A stretch of DNA of 16,227 nt, from contig CAYMJV010000069.1 of assembly GCA_964390545.1 (NCBI GenBank), positions 1 to 16,227 of the forward strand. Reading direction: 5' to 3'. Positions 12,404 to 16,227 of this stretch are shown here, piece after piece (position 1 is the first letter of the stretch; every line of letters begins with the position of its first letter). A model generated the notes under the pieces. The model was given only the letters and a program-made list of their open reading frames with translations. It did not search any database and was not told where the DNA came from. A program made the translations under genes and the position numbers. Source of the DNA: CAYMJV01 sp964390545. Its GTDB lineage: Bacteria > Desulfobacterota > BSN033 > UBA1163.

Positions 12404-12805
12404 ATGAAGGTGATGATTATCGGCTGTGGCAGAGTAGGATCGGTTCTGGCGAATCGTTTAGATGAGGCAGGACATCAGGTGGTTGTTCTCGATAGGAATC
12501 AGCAGGCGTTTCGAAGACTCTCCGAAAAATTCTCTGGAGAACGGAGGGTAGGCAACGGTTTGGTGGAAGAGTATGTGAGGCCGGTCCTTCAAGAAAAGAC
12601 CGATATCCTTTTTGTGATGACCGATAAGGATAACATCAATCTGATGATTGCTCAGTGGGTGAAGCAGAAGTTTCAGGTCGATCGGGTCATTGCTGAGGTC
12701 CATGATTCCATTCTGGCAGGTATCTATAAAGAACTGGGTTTGGAAACAGTCAGCCCAACAGACCTGATGCTGAAGGAACTCTTACGGATGACCCAGGAAG
12801 GATGA
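12404..12805 (+). CDS. TrkA-N (RCK_N) domain protein, NAD-binding domain only
   Basis: 133 residues comprising one RCK_N Rossmann domain with GCGRVG (residues 7-12) for dinucleotide binding and the acidic end of beta strand 2 (VLDRN, Asp29). There is no RCK_C domain. Such subunits form rings on the cytoplasmic side of K+ channels or carriers and gate them in response to nucleotides. I set the start at ATG 12404 (KVMIIGCGRVG), preceded by GGAGGGG; an in-frame ATG at 12362 would lie inside the upstream gene. The stop overlaps an ATG of the next gene (ATGA at 12802). No channel partner of the TrkH/KtrB type is in the window, so the likely partner is the operon's APC carrier, or a channel elsewhere. 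Confidence 0.88.
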   Translation: MKVMIIGCGRVGSVLANRLDEAGHQVVVLDRNQQAFRRLSEKFSGERRVGNGLVEEYVRPVLQEKTDILFVMTDKDNINLMIAQWVKQKFQVDRVIAEVHDSILAGIYKELGLETVSPTDLMLKELLRMTQEG

Positions 12806-12816
12806 GGGAGAGGGCT

Positions 12817-13470
12817 ATGTACGTTATCATTGTAGGGGCTGGGAAGGTTGGATATCATCTTGGAAGGTTATTGATGGCAGGGGGCCATGAGGTGATGCTG
12901 ATTGAAGAAGACCGTTCCAAGGTGGACACTCTTTCTTTGGAGTTTCACGATGCGATCATGGTGGGAGATGGTTCAGCCGTTGAGGTTCTAAAAGAGGCCG
13001 GGGCGAACCGGGCGGACGTGATTGTGGCAGCGACCGGGAATGACGAAGATAATCTTGTGATCTGCCAAGTCTCAAAAATGATGTTCCTCCGCCCTCGAAC
13101 GATTGCAAGAGTGAACAATCCTAGGAATGAGGAGCTTTTCACCGGCTTGGGGGTCGATGCCTCTGTCAGCGCAACGAAGATCATCAATGCTATGATCCAA
13201 GAGCAGGTCAAGGCCGGGGATATGATGATTCCTCTGCTCACGTTAAAAGCAGGGGACGTGGAAATTGTAGAAGTGGAACTCTCCCACTCTTCACATATCG
13301 TGAAGAAAAAAATTAAAGACCTATCCCTTCCCCCGGGATCGATCTTCATCGCTGTATTCAGGGGAGAGGAGGTGATCATCCCTTATGGAGAGACGGAGTT
13401 TCAGCCGGAAGACAAGGTTCTGGCTCTCGTCAAACGCACCAGTGAACCAGCCCTCCGAGAGATGTTGTGA
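12817..13470 (+). CDS. TrkA-family K+ uptake regulatory protein (RCK_N plus RCK_C)
   Basis: 217 residues. RCK_N spans about 1-130 with GAGKVG (7-12), the IEED acidic end of strand 2 and the GDGSAVEVLKEAGANRADVIVAATGNDEDNL segment that is typical of TrkA/KtrA. RCK_C spans about 137-217, ending in VLALVKRTSEP. RCK_C domains of KtrA-type proteins are known c-di-AMP receptors, so this protein may sense the same nucleotide as the riboswitch. I preferred ATG 12817 (MYVIIVGAG) with GAGGGAG six bases upstream; ATG 12802, which overlaps the preceding stop, would add five residues (MRERA). Together with the upstream gene it resembles the tandem units of Escherichia coli TrkA divided over two genes, with one RCK_C missing. 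Confidence 0.92.
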   Translation: MYVIIVGAGKVGYHLGRLLMAGGHEVMLIEEDRSKVDTLSLEFHDAIMVGDGSAVEVLKEAGANRADVIVAATGNDEDNLVICQVSKMMFLRPRTIARVNNPRNEELFTGLGVDASVSATKIINAMIQEQVKAGDMMIPLLTLKAGDVEIVEVELSHSSHIVKKKIKDLSLPPGSIFIAVFRGEEVIIPYGETEFQPEDKVLALVKRTSEPALREML

Positions 13471-13481
13471 TTCAGTGATCG

Positions 13482-13886
13482 ATGATCGAAACAATAAGCC
13501 AGTCGTTAAATATCCTTATCGTGGACGACGAAGTCAACATCCGCAAGACCTTATCGGTTTGTCTTGAGACCGAAGGCTACAAGGTGATTGCGGTTAGCAA
13601 TTTTCAGGATGCTTTAGCGGAGGCGTCGCGAAGATCTTTTGAACTTGCATTTGTGGACCTAAGACTTGGTACGGACAACGGACTTGATTTAATTCCTGCT
13701 TTATTAACCGCAACTCCCTGGCTCAAAATTATTGTCATCACCGCCTATGCTTCCATCGACACGGCCGTCGAAGCCATGCGACGCGGAGCAAGCGACTATA
13801 GCCCAAAACCATTTACACCTGCTCAGGTAAAACTGGCGGTTGACAGAGTATCTGAGATGCGAACATTGGAACAGAGAGTTGCCTAA
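13482..13886 (+). CDS. Receiver-only response regulator, probably truncated from a sigma-54-type regulator
   Basis: 134 residues forming one receiver domain. Conserved residues are present: Asp15 and Asp16 (VDDE), phosphoacceptor Asp59 (FVDLRLG), Thr87 (ITAY) and Lys109 (KPF). The alpha4-beta5 region reads GASDYSPKPF, with Ser107 where family members usually have Leu. After the receiver comes a linker start (VDRVSEMRTLEQRVA) that in NtrC/AlgB-like regulators leads to an AAA+ domain; here the gene stops. It begins 11 bases after the TrkA stop without a clear Shine-Dalgarno. It could still act as a phosphorylation sink or single-domain switch, but with the cut kinase downstream a decayed two-component pair is more likely. 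Confidence 0.75.
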   Translation: MIETISQSLNILIVDDEVNIRKTLSVCLETEGYKVIAVSNFQDALAEASRRSFELAFVDLRLGTDNGLDLIPALLTATPWLKIIVITAYASIDTAVEAMRRGASDYSPKPFTPAQVKLAVDRVSEMRTLEQRVA

Positions 13887-13911
13887 AGATTGGAAGAAAG
13901 GAGGAAGGCGA

Positions 13912-14541
13912 ATGCTTGGGCTTCGACAGAAGTTATCTCTCGGGTTCGGCGGATTATTAGTGATCATCTTAATCATAGGCATCCAGAGCATCATCCATCT
14001 CACCAAACTGGGAGAATCCATCGACGTGATCCTCCGTGAAAACTACCGCAGTGTCCTTGCATGCCAACAAATGAAAGAAGCCCTGGAGCGGATGGACAGT
14101 GGAATCCTTTTCGAACTTCTCGGATATACCCAAAAAGGAGACGAACTCATCCGCAAGAACGAACTGGTTTTTGAGATGGCACTTCAAGTCGAGTTGAATA
14201 ACATCACGCTTCCGGGAGAAGGGGAAAAAGCAAGTCATCTCCAGAATCTTTTTGGCCAATACAGAACAGCGCTTAAGAGGATAGAGGACTCGAGGGTCCC
14301 GATTAATGTCCGGCGCAACGCCTATTTTACTGACCTCTTTCCGTTATTCCTGCAGATTAAGGACACGGCCGGCGAGATCCTCCGGATGAATCAACAGAAT
14401 ATGAGTGATGCAAACGATCTGGCCCGAAATAGTGCAGCCGCAGCGCGAAAACAGATGTACATTCTTTTGTTTGCCGGTACGATTGTTGCCTTGGGTTTTA
14501 TTTTCTTTGCCGGCAGGTGGATTCTTCGCCCACCGGCTTAA
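13912..14541 (+). pseudogene. Sensor histidine kinase, N-terminal sensory part only (truncated)
   Basis: 209 residues that hold only the sensory input of a histidine kinase: helix 1 (about 10-30, FGGLLVIILIIGIQSI), an extracytoplasmic four-helix-like region (about 31-178) rich in short amphipathic helices, and helix 2 (about 182-202, ILLFAGTIVALGFIFFAGRW). The chain ends at WILRPPA just where a HAMP domain normally begins (usually RPI followed by more residues), so HAMP, dimerisation and ATPase domains are missing. The ATG has an excellent AAGGAGG seven bases upstream and may still be translated. The N-terminus resembles KinB-like kinases, which pair with sigma-54 regulators such as the truncated one upstream. 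The junction near 14530 looks like a deletion breakpoint. Confidence 0.75.
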
Positions 14542-14689
14542 GGAAGTGGTCGGGCTACTCGAAGCACATGGCTGTGGAGAGATCGCCAAACTTGCCGAGG
14601 GGCTGGAGATCATCCCAAGACGTCGGCAGGAGTATCACGGACTAATTGTGGAGGAAATGGATGTTCTTCGATTTGGAGGTGCCCAATGA
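14531..14689 (+). pseudogene. Orphan C-terminal coding fragment, family not recognised
   Basis: In the frame shifted relative to the kinase fragment, an open stretch of 52 codons encodes a charged helical peptide, HRLKEVVGLLEAHG... to ...EEMDVLRFGGAQ, ending in TGA at 14687-14689. That stop overlaps the ATG of the lipoprotein gene (ATGA), an arrangement typical of coupled genes. No plausible start exists: the nearest in-frame ATG, at 14405, lies inside the kinase fragment and gives non-protein-like sequence first. I read this as the 3' end of a gene fused by deletion to the kinase remnant. I do not recognise its family. Confidence 0.45.
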
Positions 14690-15291
14690 ATTCGGCCTTT
14701 CAAAATTGTTCTGATGTTTTTAAGCTTAAGAAACCTTTGACCAACTTTCCAACCCGTGTACGAGCTGTGAACTTTCTTAGGACAGCCATTGCCGTAATAT
14801 TGGCTATGGGCCTTGTATATGGATGTACCAAAGAGAATAAAGACCTTGCTAAGCTTCAGGAAGAAAACAGAGCGTTGAAGGAAAAGGTAGCGTCGCTTGA
14901 GAGTCAAATAAAACCTGCAATAGCCTCAAAGTCTGAAATGAAGGAAGAGTTTCTCGCCTTGGCGAGGAAATTGAAAGCATCACCCAATGATTTTGTGGGG
15001 CAGCAAATAAAATTGCATTGCAGGTTTGGCGGTTTTGAAAATAAATTCCTGAATGACCCGAATGGTCCCAAATTCCTTTCTACCTATTACGTTGGGCTGA
15101 TCGCCCAGAGCGGGAAAGAAATAATTGAACCTCTGTTTGATCATCTATTCATAAGTAAAAAGGAGGCGAAAGAACAAGGTGTTTATCACTTAGGTGTAAA
15201 TGATCTCATTACCGTTTATGGAATGGTAAGAAGTGCATACAAAAACGAACCCTGGATTGAGGTGTACGTGGTGAAAAGGGGATGGGAATAG
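14686..15291 (+). CDS. Putative lipoprotein with coiled coil and C-terminal beta domain
   Basis: 201 residues. A hydrophobic segment (about 29-46, NFLRTAIAVILAMGLVYG) ends at Cys47 in a lipobox-like VYGC, so the mature protein would be lipid-anchored. A short coiled coil follows (about 50-77, LAKLQEENRALKEKVASLESQI). Residues about 85-201 have alternating strands (KLHCRFGGFENKF, STYYVGLIAQSG, DLITVYGMVRSA, WIEVYVVKRGW) that suggest an OB-like fold; this is inference. The start at 14686 has GGAGG six bases upstream, but makes the n-region unusually long; GTG 14767 would give a standard-length signal peptide without a ribosome-binding site. Family not recognised. It precedes the kdp promoter. 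Confidence 0.7.
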   Translation: MNSAFQNCSDVFKLKKPLTNFPTRVRAVNFLRTAIAVILAMGLVYGCTKENKDLAKLQEENRALKEKVASLESQIKPAIASKSEMKEEFLALARKLKASPNDFVGQQIKLHCRFGGFENKFLNDPNGPKFLSTYYVGLIAQSGKEIIEPLFDHLFISKKEAKEQGVYHLGVNDLITVYGMVRSAYKNEPWIEVYVVKRGWE

Positions 15292-15403
15292 AGATGGGGT
15301 TTCAGGGGATGATAAGGGAAATCCGCCAAGATGGTAAAAGCGTGGAGTATGACTAGGAAGAACAGATTGAAACCTAAAGTGATAGGGCAAGGTGGAGTTT
15401 CGA

Positions 15404-15433
15404 TTGACCCAACAGATAATGGAATCATATAAT
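15404..15433 (+). promoter_or_regulatory. Sigma-70-type promoter for the kdp operon
   Basis: TTGACC (15404-15409) and a perfect TATAAT (15428-15433) are 18 bases apart. The predicted start near 15440 gives a leader of about 50 bases before the first small ORF at 15492. No terminator hairpin or riboswitch is visible in the leader. The 200 bases from 15292 to 15491 contain no other feature I can support. Confidence 0.7.
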
Positions 15434-15491
15434 ATTTTGAAACGGCTATACTCTATTCGATCACGTTTCAGTGTTTTGAGGGGTAACTGAA

Positions 15492-15575
15492 ATGCTTGAT
15501 TTCATCTTGATCGTTTTGGTTTTGGTCTTTTTTGGAGTGTCATTCTGGTATGTTCGTGCGTGTGACAGGTTCTAA
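15492..15575 (+). CDS. 27-residue membrane peptide preceding kdpF
   Basis: MLDFILIVLVLVFFGVSFWYVRACDRF consists of one hydrophobic helix (about residues 3-20) and a short polar end, YVRACDRF. GAGGGG (15478-15483) stands eight bases before the ATG, and the stop precedes kdpF by 14 bases, so it is placed as the first gene of the kdp operon. I recall similar tiny ORFs ending in Y-V-x-G-C-D/E-R before kdpF or kdpA in other bacteria, usually unnamed, but cannot check this here. It may be a small accessory subunit like KdpF, or a regulatory leader peptide. It is too short for most gene finders. Confidence 0.65.
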   Translation: MLDFILIVLVLVFFGVSFWYVRACDRF

Positions 15576-15589
15576 GGAGGGATAGATTA

Positions 15590-15679
15590 ATGAACTGGGA
15601 GTACATCATAAGCGCGATCATTGGTCTGGGGCTGCTTGTCTATCTCACATATGCACTTCTCAAACCTGAGAAGTTTTGA
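15590..15679 (+). CDS. kdpF: K+-transporting ATPase subunit KdpF
   Basis: A 29-residue peptide, MNWEYIISAIIGLGLLVYLT then YALLKPEKF, with a single membrane helix and the terminal LLKPEKF typical of KdpF. KdpF is a lipid-like stabilising subunit of the KdpFABC high-affinity potassium pump. AAGGAGG (15574-15580) is nine bases upstream of the ATG and overlaps the stop region of the preceding small ORF. kdpA starts 21 bases downstream. Short length is normal for this subunit. Confidence 0.93.
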   Translation: MNWEYIISAIIGLGLLVYLTYALLKPEKF

Positions 15680-15700
15680 TTCCCTTAGGGAGAAAAGAAG

Positions 15701-16227
15701 ATGAGCCTTAATGGATTCTTGCAGCTTGGAATATACTTCCTGATTCTGCTCGCCATAACTAAGCCGCTCGGGGTCTACATGACCAGGATATTTTCCGGAG
15801 AAAGGACGTTCCTGAGCAGGGTGTTCGGCCCGGTAGAGAGATTGGTCTATCGGGTATGCCGGATCGACGAGCACGAGGAGCAACACTGGGCAGCCTACAC
15901 GGCGGCCATGCTGATGTTCAGTCTGGCAGGCCTCCTTGTCCTCTACGGTCTTCAGAGGCTTCAATACTTTCTGCCCCTCAATCCCCAAGGATTTCCTGGT
16001 GTGGCACCTGACCTGGCATTTAACACAGCCTCCAGTTTCACGACCAACACCAATTGGCAGGCCTACTCAGGGGAGTCCACGATGAGCTATCTGGTGCAGA
16101 TGGCGGGACTGGCATTTCACAATTTCGTATCCGCAGCCACCGGCATCGCACTCGCCATAGCTTTCATTCGAGGCATTGCTAGGCGTGAAGCAAAAACGCT
16201 TGGTAATTTCTGGGTTGATCTCACCCG
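15701..16227 (+). CDS. kdpA: K+-transporting ATPase subunit KdpA (3' truncated by window)
   Basis: The first 175 codons of KdpA, the channel-like K+-binding subunit of the KdpFABC ATPase in the inner membrane. Visible marks are the first helix (about 5-24), the RVCRIDEHEEQHWAAYTAAML segment (51-71), the selectivity filter TTNTNWQ at 114-120, and the HNFVSAATGIALAIAFIRGIAR helix (about 140-161). The full family length is near 560 residues, so about two thirds lie outside the window, with kdpB and kdpC expected after it. An AGGGAGA is near the ATG. The usual KdpD/KdpE genes are not seen here; the truncated regulator pair upstream may be remains of a regulator or unrelated. Confidence 0.97.
   Translation, partial: MSLNGFLQLGIYFLILLAITKPLGVYMTRIFSGERTFLSRVFGPVERLVYRVCRIDEHEEQHWAAYTAAMLMFSLAGLLVLYGLQRLQYFLPLNPQGFPGVAPDLAFNTASSFTTNTNWQAYSGESTMSYLVQMAGLAFHNFVSAATGIALAIAFIRGIARREAKTLGNFWVDLT

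Noticed and set aside
16021..16227. Possible frameshift or early end in KdpA near the window end.
   Set aside because: The frame is open to the last base and the selectivity-filter and helix motifs are intact; the gene is simply cut by the window.

Overview
This window looks like a chromosomal segment of an uncultivated Deltaproteobacterium-like (Desulfobacterota-type) organism. That is an inference from the gene mix (ferredoxin-bearing DUF362 proteins, a second EF-G-like GTPase, a Memo-AMMECR1 fusion, a c-di-AMP riboswitch, kdp) and from the dense dispersed intergenic hairpins; no rRNA or marker phylogeny is available. Base composition is moderate and fairly even. No CRISPR array, tRNA, rRNA, transposase or phage gene was seen.

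Left part (1-9754), mostly housekeeping and unlinked functions: the 3' end of a polar amino acid ABC ATPase; a ComB-type phosphatase whose C-terminus runs into a dispersed hairpin repeat; a NimA/PNPOx-like flavoprotein; a 329-base gene-free stretch packed with nested inverted repeats; a DUF362 protein with a C-terminal 2[4Fe-4S] ferredoxin; truA; a convergent second DUF362 protein with the ferredoxin in the middle; a divergently transcribed EF-G-like GTPase whose switch-II histidine is replaced by tyrosine; dtd; and an apparently exported Memo-AMMECR1 fusion. Nearly every gap carries either a C/G-rich hairpin of one family (CCCCTCACCC...GGGTGAGGGG) or an A/T-rich 'word' hairpin built of short reiterated words.

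Right part (9834-16227), a potassium-homeostasis region: a TTGACA promoter and a well-supported cyclic di-AMP (ydaO/yuaA) riboswitch with an intrinsic terminator ending six bases before the start codon of an APC-superfamily transporter. The transporter is followed, nearly without gaps, by a two-helix small membrane protein (TTG start), a membrane-tethered universal stress protein and two TrkA-type RCK proteins (one NAD domain only, one NAD plus RCK_C). I infer that this is a c-di-AMP-repressed K+ (or osmolyte) uptake operon. Next come remnants of a two-component system (a receiver-only regulator and a kinase cut after its second membrane helix), an orphan C-terminal fragment and a lipoprotein. 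Then a consensus promoter precedes a 27-residue membrane peptide, kdpF and the start of kdpA, the high-affinity K+ ATPase.

The most interesting unit is the riboswitch-controlled operon, because it pairs an APC carrier carrying membrane aspartates with RCK gating proteins and a tethered stress protein, next to kdp. The small ORF before kdpF, the exported Memo-AMMECR1 protein and the nested intergenic repeats are secondary points.
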